From positions 20,880-84,879 of the forward strand of contig MU832145.1 in NCBI GenBank assembly GCA_029204225.1: 64,000 bases of DNA, in the 5' to 3' direction. Every line of letters begins with the position of its first letter. Position 1 is the stretch's first letter. The notes below the pieces were generated by a model. It searched no databases and had not been told where the DNA came from. It worked only from the letters and a program-made list of their open reading frames with translations. Shown one piece after another: positions 1-13,264 of this stretch. The position numbers were made by a program, and so were the translations under genes. The stretch comes from Diphasiastrum complanatum (Eukaryota; Streptophyta; Lycopodiopsida; Lycopodiales; Lycopodiaceae).

Positions 1-1
1 T

Positions 2-292
2 TGCCTAGCACGCACGAGGAGAGGGAGTGCATCCTCGTCCAGTCCCAGTGCCCCTCATCCCCCTCAGACAGTTCCACCACACGCACCCCCATCTGCACCC
101 ATTCCGGTGGAACCCGTCCCCTCGCGTTTGCCAGTTGCCACTACGGTTCCACCACCACGTCTTGTTGCTCGCACGCCCCCAGAACGAAAGCAAACGAAAG
201 ATCACGAAACGAACAAAGAGAGCGCTGCCAGCTGGCAGCTCAATGGGCTTCACGCCCAACTGAAACGAATAACAACGACGGAGACTAACTAA
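2..292 (+). CDS. Proline-rich C-terminal tail of an unidentified ORF (enters from left edge)
   Basis: An open frame runs in from the left edge and stops at about position 292. Its first two thirds are rich in Pro, Ser, Ala and Val; the end is more charged. I recognise no domain. It lies directly upstream of the copia-1 LTR-like sequence, so it may be the end of an older element or of a host gene into which the copia element went. Two other frames are also open here, so the choice of frame is uncertain. Confidence 0.2.
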   Translation, partial: CLARTRRGSASSSSPSAPHPPQTVPPHAPPSAPIPVEPVPSRLPVATTVPPPRLVARTPPERKQTKDHETNKESAASWQLNGLHAQLKRITTTETN

Positions 293-299
293 CTAGTTG

Positions 300-732
300 A
301 TTAGCGTTAATTAGTCTTGTGATTCTACGTCTATCTATCTTGTAAACTCCACATAGTGGAGGTATAAACGATCCTCTCTGGATCATAAAAACACAGACAG
401 ATAGAGAAGTGAAGAGAGACTTGAGTCAAGAAATCTGTAAGAGACAGAGAGAGACGTAGCGAATAGAGTAAGAAAACAAAAACATCATAGCTGTGCATGA
501 AAGTTTGCCAACAAGCAGAACACAGCGAAAGAGTAGAGTGTCACTCCGCCAACGAGCGAGACATTGACGATCTCGCTCTAAAATTGAAACTGATAATATA
601 ATTGCTCTATTTCGCGTATCTCTTTTCCTGTGCTGTGCATCTTGATTGCTAGAGTAGAATATGTTCTGTGATGTGTAGTCGAGTGTCTGGGATCCTGTAA
701 CAGCTTCCGCACAAAATAACAAAAATAGAACA
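300..732 (+). mobile_element. 5' LTR (or its 3' part) of copia-1
   Basis: The right end is fixed by a CA dinucleotide at 731-732, followed at once by an initiator-tRNA primer-binding site. A TATA-like stretch (gtataaacg) near 360 and the purine-rich sequence after it fit a promoter and R/U5 region. The left edge is not defined: no matching second LTR is in the window, because the element is truncated downstream. Confidence 0.55.
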
Positions 733-744
733 TGGTATCAGAGC
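733..744 (+). promoter_or_regulatory. Primer-binding site, initiator-Met tRNA type (copia-1)
   Basis: TGGTATCAGAGC is the usual plant LTR-retrotransposon site pairing with the 3' end of initiator methionyl tRNA. The remaining gag frame starts at the very next base, so the normal leader and the gag N-terminus have been lost here. Confidence 0.85.
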
Positions 745-3210
745 ATGCAGGTTATCACTACTGATATCCCAGTAGTGGGTGATGAGAGACTGATGAGAGA
801 CGAAGGAGAGGGAAGCAGTGATCAAGAAAAGGCTCTCTTCACGAAAGGAAAGAAGAAGAACAAAAACAAGCCAAGATTCGAGAAGACGAAATCCTCGAAT
901 CAGCAATCTTCTTCCTGCAATCACTGCCACAAACCAGGCCATACGGCCAACAAATGCTGGTTCAATCTAGCAATACCTTGCATGCACGGCAAGAAGAAAG
1001 GGCATTCTGCATATGATTGCAGGTTCAACCCGAAAAGGAAAAACAAAGCTGAAAAGGCAAACGTTGCAGAGTCATCTAAGGATGCAGCAAGAGGTGACGA
1101 AGCATTGACGATACTCGATGAAGCTTCAACGAGCTACTCTGAACATGACTACGATGTAGTCATTGATTCAGGAGCAACATCTCACATAACCTGCAACAAG
1201 AAGATCTTGATCAACTTTCGCGAACTCAAAAACGACAAAGCAGTGATTCTAGGCGATGGAAGCAGACACGATGTCAAAGGCATTGGCTCTCTACAGCTAC
1301 AAACACTGTCAGGCCAAGCAGAGCTGCCAGGAGCACTTTATGTGCCCTCACTCAAAAAGGATCTAATATCTGTCTCCAAGATGGCAGATCTAGGCATTTG
1401 AGTTATGTTTGACGAAAACGCCTGCCGTATGATCGAGAAGAACACAAACAAGTTGCTGACGGTTGGATGCAGAGAAGGTAACCTCTACCAGGCCAGAATA
1501 ATCACCAACTCTGATAGCATATTAAATGCTTCAGAAAACGAAGATCAGCTCTGGCATAGGAGAATGTATCATCTGAACATGCGGAGCCTGTATGACATGA
1601 GCAGAAAGGACATTGTCACAGGTCTCAAAATTTCAAAGCCTGAGGCTGAGTTCTGCGAAGCTTGTCAGAAAGGCAAGCAGCATCGAAGTCCATTCACACA
1701 TGAGGGAAGAAGAGCAAAGGAAGTTCTTGAGCTTGTCCACTCTGATGTGTGTGGACCGATGAAAACAGATTTGCTCTCAGGTTCGAGGTACTTTCTGACG
1801 TTCATAGATGATTACAGCAGAATGACCACGATCTACTACTTGAAGAAGAAATCAGAAGTATTTGATTCTTTCAAAAAGTTCATGGCATTCGCAGAGCGAC
1901 ACCTCGAAAAGGATACAGATCCTTTGATCTGACAATGGAGGTGAATAGAAAAGCACAGAATTCTCAAGATTCTGTGAAGAACAGGGGATTGAACACCAGT
2001 TCACTCTTGCATGCACACCAGAATACAACGGTGTGGCAAAAAGAAAGAACAGAACGCTGGTCGAAGGAGCCAGATGCATGATGGCACAGGCTCAATTGCC
2101 AGGTCAATTCTGGGCCAAGGCAATAGCTGCAGTTGTACACCTGCAGAATAGATCTACAACGACAGCGCTGGAGAACAAAACACCATACGAAATGTGGACA
2201 GGCAGAAAGCCTGATCTATCATACGTACGAGTGTTTGGATGTGCAGCATACAAGCACATTCCAAAAGAAAAGAGAAGCAAGTTCGATGACAAATCCGAGC
2301 AAACAATCACGGTCGGCTACTCGAACGGAACACGTGTACAGACTCTACGATCCAACCACGAAGAAGGTTGTTTCGAGCGAAGATGTGAAGTTCGACGAGT
2401 CCACATTCCCTGGACTGAAAGACGAAAGAAGCCATGAGATCTTCACACTGCTGCCTATTCAAGAGGGAGATCAAGGACAGACATCAAGTCAGAATGCAGA
2501 GCCCCAGACTCCAGCGCAGCAGGAAGCAGAGGATCGACCCCACGAACAAGAAATGTTCGAGCAGCGACGAAACGAACCTCGAAGATCGACGAGACAAAGA
2601 AGACCTCCAGACCGGTACTCTGACAATCTTCAATGGAGCGAAGACATAGTTTGATTACTGCAGCTTCACAGAAGAGCCAGCCACATACCAAGAAGCTGTC
2701 CAAAGTCCAGAGGGAGAATTCTGGAAGCAGGCAATGTCAGAGGAGATTGAGTCGATGAGGCGAAACGAGGCATGGACATTGGAGCCACTGCTAGAAAACA
2801 GGAAGATAGTCGACTGCAAGTGGGTGTACAAGAAAAAGCTAAAATCAGATGGCACTATTGGCCGCTACAAAGCAAGACTTGTCGCGAAGGGCTACACACA
2901 GAGATATGGTGTCGACTATTTCGACACATATTTGCCCATGGTGAAGATGACAAGCATAAGGCTACTCCTTGCATACGCCACACAGTACAATCTGGAAATT
3001 CACCAGATTGACGTGAAAACAGCCTTCCTCCACGGAGATCTAGAGGAGGAAATCTTCATGAAGCAACCTGAAGGCTATGAAGACCCTGACAACAGACAAT
3101 ATGTCTGTCGATTGCAGAGATGCATCTACGGTCTAAAACAGGCATCACGAGCCTGGTACAAAAAGCTTGATGGGCTTCTGAAGTCTCTAGACTTCATCCG
3201 TACAATCTAG
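745..3210 (+). pseudogene. Ty1/copia gag-pol remnant (copia-1)
   Basis: Order is zinc knuckle, protease, integrase, reverse transcriptase, the copia order. The gag remnant has a CX2CX4HX4C knuckle (CNHCHKPGHTANKC). Protease follows with the active-site string DSGATSH. Integrase has an HHCC finger ending CEACQKGK and the core start SDVCGPM...FIDDYS. The RT part begins WVYKKKLKSDG and reaches YGLKQASRAWYKKLDG, then ends before the YVDD box. A TGA at 1399-1401 interrupts an otherwise continuous frame (745-1932). Frame changes occur near 1925, 2320 and 2650. The rest of RT, RNase H and the 3' LTR are absent: similarity stops near 3205 and hAT-1 begins about 100 bp later. The gag N-terminal domain was deleted up to the primer-binding site. 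A dead copy. Confidence 0.9.
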
Positions 3211-3399
3211 GTTTGGTTGGGCTGGTTTATCCACCACCCCTTCCCTTGTGTTGTTGCTTTGATTGGTATCCTTAGATCAGTATCCTGTGTGTAGGACTTT
3301 ATAATGGGTACGATGAAATCAGTGGGATCATCAACGCCTAGTAAACAATCCGAGGGCAACACCTCTAGAGGGTCCACACTAGATGCACTCTATCACCCA

Positions 3400-5933
3400 A
3401 CCTTGCATTGGTGTTGCAGAAAACCAGCCGTGCCATCTGTGCAATACAAAGGCGAGTACGCCTTTTCGTGTGAATCAATGAAAATGTGCTCCAGTTGAGC
3501 TCGCATACACTGGAGGAACAATCCTATTGACAATCATAAAATTTAGAAAAGCGCATTATTTGATTTCATCCATTTAACACCCATCTTTAATCACATAGAA
3601 TTTGGTGGGTAAAGAAATACCTGTGATAGCACTCGCAAGGCAAGCTTTTGTAGAGCTGGGAATGCAAAACCATAGAGGTTCCACCAAGTCACCGCTTTCT
3701 CCCGCCTACTAGGATTCAGCACCCCAAACACATCAGCCTGCCTCTTGAAGGCAATGTACTGTGTCTCAACAGCATCTATGTCAGTGAAGTGTCTAGCGGC
3801 TCCATCCAAGTATCTCAACCAATCCAAACCTAGCTCCATGTCTGATGCCTGCCGCTCAGATAGCCACATGGGGTGCAACAGGTGGGCAACAGCGTGAATC
3901 GGCCTATGGAACCAATTTCACCTGCGCTCCCAGATTTCCCGCAACACCACCATCATGTTTCACATAGTTAATGACATGTCAACGAATAAATCCAAAGATG
4001 CGAAGATGACAGCAAACTTATTTCAATTACACTAGACAGATTCCAAAACAACAAATGACTAAAATGACCATCAAGTACCATACTTGTCCTCGGAGAAAAA
4101 ATGCTACTGTAGAAGCTGTCCAATTCTGTCCATGCCCTCACTGTCAACTAACCGTAGAACATGGTAGAACGGACTCGTCACAGATGTAATGCTCTCAGCC
4201 TGACGCCAAAAATCATCGTCAAATACAATCCTCAAAAATTTCAAACCATCAGGACTACTGAAGTTAGGCAGCTCCCTAAATGCAGCACTAGTGGCCATGT
4301 GTCTGAGCTGATGTCTGACTCTAATAAGCCTATGCATGTCAACCAGGTCGAATGCAAAACGTGTGGGAGCTGGTTTTTTCAGATCAAGTGAACTGAAGGT
4401 GCGGAATAGGGCGAGGGCACGCCTATTTCGGGTGATAAATGTCACCACGGCAAGGGCCATATCAGCTATCGTACGGACCCAGGGCAATCGACCAATATCC
4501 CTCAGTATAAGATCAATGCTACGTGCAGCACAGGGGGTCCATACAAAAGCAGGGTATTGCTGTTGTAGCAAGTGAGACATGTGCACACAATTACTTGCGT
4601 TGTCGGTGACAACTTGCACTACGTTGGCAGCGCCAACCTCCTCTATAACCTCACTGATATCGAACATAAACTGTCCGTCAATGACCCCACCACCTCTACT
4701 AGCATCAATGGCCCGATAAAACATAGTGCCCATGCAGCAAGACACCAGTATGTTGATCACTGGCCGACGGCGGGTGTCACTCCAGCCATCAGACATGATC
4801 GAGCACCCATAACTCTCCCAAGCCTTCCTAAGAGGCATCATCTGTGTGGTGAGCTCCTCCACCCTGGATGTAAGGTGGGTGGTACGGATAGCCTCAGCCA
4901 CGGGTGGCCTGAAGCGTGGACCTACAACAGCAACTGCAGCTATAGCCCTCTTGAAGGGCTCCGTGTAAGTTCAGCTCATAGATCATGTTTGCCAAAGCCT
5001 ATTGGGCCTCTACCTCGAGATGGGCCTGGAAAGACACCCCTATGGACTGTTGTCTATACTGGGAACTGCGAGACGATCTACTGAAGGATGCCCTAGTGCG
5101 ATAAGCACCCCTCGAGGAGTAGGAGGAGGTATGTCAATGGTAGGGGGGTGCCGAGGCTGGGGGGGAAACTGGGCCTGAGGTGGCTGAGGGAGATGATGTG
5201 GTTGAGGGGGATGCTAGGGATGCTGAGATGGTGGTGAAGAAGCTCCAAAAGAACCAGCCTCACCATGTTGTCTATCATCACCATCCTCATCATCAGAGTC
5301 CAAATCATCCTGATGTGTGGGGAAAGTGGATGGTATGTCCTGGGTGTCCTATGAGAGACCATTTGGTGCCGACTCAGAGCGAAGAAATCAAAATGTATGC
5401 ATTGGGCGAGTCATCTAAGTGACTGCAGGAGGACACTGTGGAAATGCACCCACTTGAATAGATGAAGCAAAAGGAGGGGCGCGGCGTGGCGCAGTGGGCT
5501 GTGGTAGTGCGGTAGGATGTGGTGTAGTGGGCTGAGGAGCGAGTGGTGGATGTGCATCAGGCTGCGGGGGAGAAGCAGGAACAAGAGGTGGGGGAGGACG
5601 TGGTGGTGGTGGACGAGGAGCTAGTGGATCCCGTGGGGTGGATGACACTACTGCATATACATCAGGATCTAGTGACATACCGGCCTGCGTCAATCGTGCT
5701 CCGTAGATGTCAATGAGCCTACAACGCTCCTGAGCAGGTATGTGTGGGCAAGGGAGGGAGCCTAGGCGTTTGCCATCACCCTTGACAGCACCAAGGAGAT
5801 GGCCTTTCAGCCTAGTGAGAGTGCTGACAAAACGAGCATGACAAAACCTACAGGTCCGTCCACGCGTCCCAGACCGAATGTCAAACCTAACGAACTCGGG
5901 GTATTGGTCTACCTCACCCCATAGCTCAAGCAT
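3400..5933 (-). pseudogene. hAT-superfamily transposase, degenerate (hAT-1)
   Basis: Reading right to left: a BED-type zinc finger (CRFC...H, residues about 28-60 of the frame at 5933-5415) with a Pro-rich linker; a DUF659-type catalytic region at 4901-4104 (MSDGWSDTRRRPVINILV, VVTDNASNC, CAARSIDLILRDIG, PAPTRFAF); an exon at about 3890-3625 (HPMWLSERQ...RVLSQ, ending at a GT donor); and a hATC dimerisation segment at 3505-3400 (NWSTFSLIHTKRRTRL). It is broken by a TAG at 5001-4999 just before ALANMIYELNL and a frameshift near 4960. The DUF659 exon runs uninterrupted across positions where hAT-2 has introns. The 3' part after hATC has decayed and joins copia-1 near 3300. Confidence 0.88.
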
Positions 5934-5944
5934 ATCTCCAGCAG

Positions 5945-6160
5945 GCCAGTGTTTCGAGGGCTCGTTTAATATGTCGTTTCGAAACGCGTTTGAAACGACT
6001 GGTTCTGGTTCGAAACGGGATTTATTTTTTAGGGTTTTTTTTTTTTGGAATGTGTTTTTGAGGCTTTACGCATGTCATAGACAGTCTAGTAACAAGTAGA
6101 TACATCCAATTTCATGAGAATGCTCTAGAGAATGCAATTCAAGAGGAGAAGCTGTAGTAT
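5945..6160 (+). mobile_element. MITE-like element, partial copy 1 (GTTTCGAAACG ends)
   Basis: Starts with repeated TTTCGAAACG/TTTGAAACG motifs, then an A/T-rich stretch and a block with ctctagagaatgcaattcaag. The same order occurs in reverse complement at 25240-24905, where the second terminal inverted repeat is also present. This copy lacks the right terminus. No coding capacity. Confidence 0.65.
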
Positions 6161-6608
6161 CAGGATTCAGTATGTGGTCACTGCCAACTGGTCACGACTC
6201 AGTGCTCACTTGACACTTTCCTCAGTCAATTGTTGATATTGTCACCATTCATCATACATATTACAGTCTCAATTTTCCAACATCCAGGAACTTCCAAAAA
6301 TTGTAAAGTTTAAACAGTAAAGTTACAAACTAATAACTATTATCTATAGAAGTTAGAACTTTTAGCTTTCAACTTACTACTTACTACTTAGAAGTTAGTT
6401 ACGAGTTAGTACTTACAAGTTCGAAGTCAAGGCTCAAGCCTGAGGCCCCATGAGTCTGAAGTCAACTGTCATATGTAAACAGTAATATGTATAAATACTA
6501 TGCTAGAGCCCTCAGCCTAGAGTATGCCACTAATAACTATCATCTATGATCTATGCTGAGCAGTGAGTATTGAGTAGTGAGTGCCCCCCCCCAATGCCCA
6601 TCCAGGCT
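6161..6608. other. Non-coding stretch between MITE fragment and hAT-2
   Basis: A/T-rich sequence with short direct repeats of acttacta/agaagttag type. I see no gene. It probably contains the 3' untranslated and terminal part of hAT-2, but I could not define its inverted repeat. Confidence 0.4.
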
Positions 6609-9600
6609 CTAGCCTCTAACTGCCCGCCTCGGACGTTGTCGTCGTGGAGGCACTGGCATGTCCTCAGGCTCAATGTCATCCTCCCCAACATCAGAGTCAC
6701 CCTCATCCTCCTCATTCGATCCCTCACCCTCAGTGGTGGATTCCTCATCTGAGTCAGAGCTAGAGGGACTCTTAGAGGTGTCTGAGATTGCTGCATGGCT
6801 CGGGCCCTCTCCTGCGCTCCTGGTCCTGCGTGCTGCAGCTCGAGTGGTAGGCCCTGCGCAATGCACACAAGGAATCAGGACTTAGGCTCGACTCTCGAGT
6901 CTCGACATGTCATATTACTTTTAAGTTTTAACTTACAATTTACAAATTACAAATTAGTAATTACAATTTACAATCTCTACTATCTAGTATTTCTACAAAA
7001 TTTAAAAGTACTAAAAGCCAACTAATGTAACGCAGTGAATCGGGGAATTGGGCATCCAAATCAACCTGCAGCTGCCAAGGCCTCCCGATGGAGTAGAGCA
7101 TAGACATCCTCCTCTTGTGATCTTGGTGGCAAGTCCGGAACCTTTGACACATCGATCTCATCGGGATTAACCTACGAAAATTGAAATTAAACCAAAATTT
7201 TGATTCTCAATAGTAAGTACTGGTAAACGATTTAAAAAAAATAGCAAATTTGAAATGTAAATGTTGAAAGTTGAAACTTGAAGCCTGAAGGTTCTAACTT
7301 CTTAGTGTAGAGTCTAGACTTTACTATCTAGACAAATCATGATTCATGGTACATACTAGACTCTATAGGATTCAGATTAATGATTTAATCATGAATCATG
7401 ATTCATTACCTGTATGGGCTCCCCAGTCTCTCTCAACTTCTTCACAAGCCGTAGGTTGGCATGCACATACACCAACCTCTCCAGCTGCGCAGTAGAAAGT
7501 CTGTTCCTCCTCTTCGTATGAATCAGAGAGAACACACTCCAATTTCTCTCACATGCAACTGCTGCGCAATCTTGTGAGAGGACACGGATGGCAAGTTTCT
7601 GCAACTTGGGAGCATCATTCCCATACTTCATCCACCATGAAACAGGGCGCAATTGCCCTTCCCTCAGCATGGCAGCTGCACGACCGAAATCGAGGCGCTC
7701 TGTCCTAAACATTCAACATTCATCACCATTCAAATTTCAAAATATATTAGTAAATACTAAATGCTTACAAATTACTACTATTAAGTTTTAACTAGCAGCT
7801 AGCTTAAGCCTTAGACTTCAAAGTTCATACATATTACATATACATACTACATAGATGAATACATATATGATATTACATACCTGGGTCCTGAATACATATT
7901 ACAATTTACTAATTACATAGTACATAGTACATACCTGAATAAATTCAAGTCATCCATGAGTGCTTCCTGATCCCTGGGATCAGGATAGATAGAGGCGACG
8001 TAGGAATGCCATCCTTGCCTGAGCTCTCGATCATGGAATTGATCCTCCGTCCTCCATAGTGGATGAAGCAAGCAAGCCACAACATGCAGAGGTTGATGGA
8101 ACCACTGCCATCTGCCTAGAAATAGGCCCCTTACTTCTTCCAGCCTGCAAACAATCAGTAGTTAGGACTCCAAGAGTGAAGTTTGAGGCTTGAGCATTCA
8201 AGTCTCAAGAGTCAAGATTCAAGAACTATTAAGTTTTAACTAAATTCTAATCATGAATGTCAATGAACAATGAACATTGAAGATTCAAGAATCAACTTTG
8301 AAACTTTTAACGTAGTTACTAGACTCTAGTAATATACCTGTCAGGAACCATGGTGTTGCAACTCTAAAGCTGCTCTCCCAGCTTATCCATAAACTCATAA
8401 AGAAGGCCTAAGGTGGAACCCTCTCTATTAGTAAGGCGAAGCACGCTATAGATAGGCTGCATGGATATGACAATGGAGCGTGCATCATCCCAAAATGAAG
8501 TCCCCATCACAATCGCCTCAAATCTCCTGGCCTTGGCCTCTCGTGATCGGCCCCACTCTGCCCAATGGGGTGAAACCACTGTCATCCTCAGGCTTCCATG
8601 CACTTTTACGAGCCGCTCCAAAACAATGAGCATATAGGCGAACCTAGGATGAAAATCATGCAATAAGATTTGTAATTGGTCATAGCCTATAGGCAACAAG
8701 CAGGCTATACTATATAGCAAAATTCAAATTCTATGAGCACTGAAACTTGAAGCTAAAACAAAATTGCAATTTTCAAATCAAAAAATTGGAAACAGGTTGT
8801 CAGGTTGGAAGTAGGAACTTGGTTACCTAGTGGGGGCAGGCCTCAAGAGATCCAAGGTGGAATAGGACCTGAAGATGCTCAAGACCCTCTATCTCTTGGT
8901 GACAAATCTCACCAAGAATCGTGCCATGTCTACAACCTCCTTGACCCAGGGTAATCTCCCAATGTCTAGGAGGTCAAGACAATGTGCAGCACATGGACTC
9001 CAGAAAATCCAAGGGTACTTCTCATTCACCATCTTCCCCATGGCAACACAATTGGACGCGTTGTCTGTGACAACCTACATTGGAATTCCGACAAAGGTCG
9101 AATCATAACTCATGAACAATGAACATTCACCATTGAGCATTCCGGAAGCAAATGCAAATGCAAATTGCAAATGTAAATGGCAAGTGCAAATTGCAACGTT
9201 CAAAACAATAATCATGATTCACAAAATGTAAGTTGTAACTTGTAACCTACTAAGTTCTAACTTCAAAGCTGAGAGCTCAATGTCGAAAGTTTCAAAGTTG
9301 AAACTTGAAAGTGGCAAGTGGCAAGTGCATACCTGGACAACATTCTCTTTTCCGACCTCCTCAATGGCCTGTGAGATGTACTCAAATAATCTCCTGCCAT
9401 CCAATGCCATGCCTGGCTCCGACGTATCAATGGATCTCAAAAACATGGTGCCCATGCAAGAAGACACCAATATATTCACAAGATGGCGCCTCCTTGCATC
9501 GGTCCAACCATCTGATATTATAGTGCATCCAAACCTAAAACATTCGACAACACTTTCAAGTTTCAACTAACTAAGTTGCAACTTGCAATTTGCAAATTTG

Positions 9601-10637
9601 GAGATTGAAATTTCAAAGTTAGAAACTTCAAACTTGAAAGTACTAAATTTCTAAAGTAGTAAGTGGCAAGTGCAAATGTTTTGAAGATGTAAAGTACTAG
9701 GTTACAGGTATACCTCGCCCATGACTTCCTAATGGGCTGTAGGTCAGCATCCACGGACTGCCGCTCAGCATGTAGCTCTCTCGTCCTCAGCTGCTCCATG
9801 GTCGGGCCCTCCCACTCAACACCGATACGAGATACTGCTCGCATCATATCCCTCCATGCAGGGGTTTGTGCCACATGAAAAGAGAGGTCACACAAGTAAA
9901 AGCACCTCCTAACAGCAATAGCAGTTGCATCCCTGTGCGACTGCTGGAAGGCTGTCACAAAAACATCCCTGCCTCTCACATGTCCTCGACCCCATCCCCT
10001 AAAAGTGCTACCAATAGCACTACTGCCGGCCCCACCAACTGGCACTACAGGAGTCTCTCCAGAAGAAGAAGGTGGAATGGATGCTGCAGTGGAGCTAGTG
10101 CCGGCTACATGTGCCGGCTGCGATGGGGAATCTCGGCGCTCTGCCGCACCTATAACAATAACATTGGTGTTACAACTTACTACTAACTAGTTACGTAGCA
10201 GGCTTTAGGTAATAAATTATAGTCACTGGTCAGTGAGAGAGCTCAGGGAACAGTCAGTCAGTCACTAATTACTTAATACCCATTAGTAAATCGTAATCAA
10301 AGTTTAAAGTTATAGAATAAACTTTTAAGTTTTAGCTTTAGATCAAATTTCAAATTTTCAATCAATGTCATTGATCCAACAAGATTCATGAATCACTTGT
10401 GCCTGAAGTAGTGGCAGGAGAGTCGTCCCCGATCCCGGCAATCCTCAGTGACTCTGGGGCCTGAGTGCAAACGGCGATCTCATATCCTCGAAGACGTAAA
10501 AGATGCGCACTAATTCGAACGGGGCCACCTCCATAAGTGTTCCCGCAATACTTGCAAGTCCACTTCTTCGTGCCTGATGTGCCATAAGCTGAATTAAGGG
10601 TGACGTGATCCCATAAGGGATCCCGCTGTCTAGGCAT
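6609..10637 (-). pseudogene. hAT transposase gene with nine exons, two in-frame TAGs (hAT-2)
   Basis: Exons (minus strand): 10637-10397, 10149-9714, 9534-9333, 9074-8827, 8643-8338, 8144-7935, 7704-7410, 7171-7066, 6853-6609. All introns have GT..AG ends. Exon lengths sum to 2289 nt, exactly 763 codons, and the phases agree at every junction. Exon 1 has the ATG and a BED finger (CKYC...H...C). Exons 2-5 carry the DUF659-type core (ISDGWTDARRRHLVN, VVTDNASNC, PCAAHCLDL). Exon 7 carries hATC (CERNWSVFSLIHTKRRNRL). Exon 9 is an acidic Ser/Glu tail ending in basic Arg residues. The only defects seen are TAG codons at 8891-8889 and 8366-8364. Family role: cut-and-paste transposition in the nucleus. 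Confidence 0.9.
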
Positions 10638-10812
10638 TGCTAATAGCTATCTAGTGTCAACAAAACAATAACTGTATTAAATTCAGGCTTCAAATTAAAA
10701 ACTAATCCTAAATTTTAATTTCAAAACGGTAAACCTATGCTCTAAGTTGTAACCTCAATCTATCCTCAATCTATCCCTATCCTCTCTCTCTCTAGACTCT
10801 CTCTCTCTCAAT

Positions 10813-10849
<37 letters not shown>

Positions 10850-11060
10850 CACGACAGTCTCAAGACTCACACACACACACCACACAGTGCACACACACAA
10901 ACACACAAACAAAAACACAGTTCAAAGTTTAACACACCACCATACACACAAACACACCACCACACTCAAAGTTGAAAGTTCACACACATGTCACACACAC
11001 ACACACACACTCCCTCTACTTCACAATGCACACAAACACAAACACAAACACTCCCTCTCT

Positions 11061-11064
<4 letters not shown>
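10638..11064. repeat. Non-coding stretch with (AC)n and (TC)n microsatellites
   Basis: Upstream flank of hAT-2. Holds an (AC)n run at about 10817-10846, many shorter cacaca blocks up to 11050 and short tctctc runs near 10780-10812. No gene seen; frames rich in His-Thr are repeat artefacts. Confidence 0.8.

Positions 11065-11151
<87 letters not shown>
11065..11151 (+). repeat. (CT)n microsatellite, about 86 bp
   Basis: Uninterrupted CT dinucleotides. It is followed by three imperfect copies of a cccctgatggatcg-type unit (about 11153-11232). Confidence 0.97.
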
Positions 11152-12195
<1,044 letters not shown>

Positions 12196-12343
12196 CGCGC
12201 CCACCCGCCCTGCTGGCGCTGCTGTCCGCCCTGCTGGCGCTGCAGTGCTGACCTTCGCACCTGCCCTGCGCTGGTCTGCGCTGCCCTGCGCTGCTACGCC
12301 TGGCCGTTTGTCTACACTGTCCTCCATCTGCTTACCGCCTCCT

Positions 12344-13264
12344 ATGGCACCTAAGAAAAAGGGGGGTGTTCTTACACCCCCCTCCCTGTTGGACACCCCC
12401 CCATCACCGGTAGTGATGGAGGAGCCGTCTTCGGTGATAGAAACTAGTGACATTCCTGTCAACATGGCTGCCATTGACTACACTCCTTCCAAACCTACCG
12501 AAAGTCTTTTTGCTTATGATCTTAGTTTTATCCGACAAGAAATTCTTGGACTTAAGAAACAACTACACCTCTTTGAAGCTGAAAATAGCAAGTTAGCTAA
12601 GGATCTTTTTGGTGTCACGGAACGTGTGGAGCAGCTTGAGCAAGAAAATATATATCTTAAGCAACGAATTGCAGAAAAAAGTGCCTTGGAGGAGACTTCC
12701 AACAAGATCAATAGGTTGGAGAAACAAGTCGAGGAGACGAAAACGTGGGCAGCACTCTTCAAACCGGATGATATGGGCAGCAAACTCTCATCACTCGCAA
12801 AACAGGTTGAAGAAACGACATCGATCCTTAAGCAAGGTAATCACTCTCAGATTTCATCTTTTCCGAAGGAAAACGATTTGGAGACAGTTTTGGGTGAACA
12901 AGCCAGAAGGGCCAAAAAAGCCTTTAACATTAGAGTAAGAGGCATTGCCAATGGTGGAAAACCGTTGGAAGAAGCTACGGATTTGCTCATTTCCAAGTTA
13001 TCTCATGTGGCTGATGGTTTTGATACTGCTTGGCGTAGTAAATTTGATGACAATGTTTTGTTTATCAAGTTCCGCTCGCTTTCACAACGCAATGCTGCCC
13101 TTCGGCTTAGGGCAAAGCTTAAAGGTACTTTCATTTATATGGATGATGACTTAACAAATACTCAATGGTTGGCAAGAAAAAAGATTATCCTTGAAGCGAA
13201 AGAGAAAGGGCAAAGGGTTGTTTTTATTGACGGGAAACCGAGATTTTTCGACCTTCCACAATAG
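12344..13264 (+). CDS. LINE ORF1 protein (coiled coil, RRM-like region)
   Basis: 306 residues from ATG 12344 (MAPKKKGG) to TAG 13262-13264. I chose this ATG because the frame upstream is only CT repeat and GC-rich leader. Residues about 60-185 form heptad-like coiled coils ([38 protein letters not shown]). Residues about 190-300 contain VRGI...NVLFIKFRS...[18 protein letters not shown], which resembles the RRM and C-terminal domain of L1 ORF1 proteins. Known role of the family: a trimeric RNA-binding chaperone in the retrotransposition particle. The stop codon lies in the same frame as ORF2 with no other stop between them, so ORF2 could be reached by readthrough. Confidence 0.8.
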   Translation: MAPKKKGGVLTPPSLLDTPPSPVVMEEPSSVIETSDIPVNMAAIDYTPSKPTESLFAYDLSFIRQEILGLKKQLHLFEAENSKLAKDLFGVTERVEQLEQENIYLKQRIAEKSALEETSNKINRLEKQVEETKTWAALFKPDDMGSKLSSLAKQVEETTSILKQGNHSQISSFPKENDLETVLGEQARRAKKAFNIRVRGIANGGKPLEEATDLLISKLSHVADGFDTAWRSKFDDNVLFIKFRSLSQRNAALRLRAKLKGTFIYMDDDLTNTQWLARKKIILEAKEKGQRVVFIDGKPRFFDLPQ

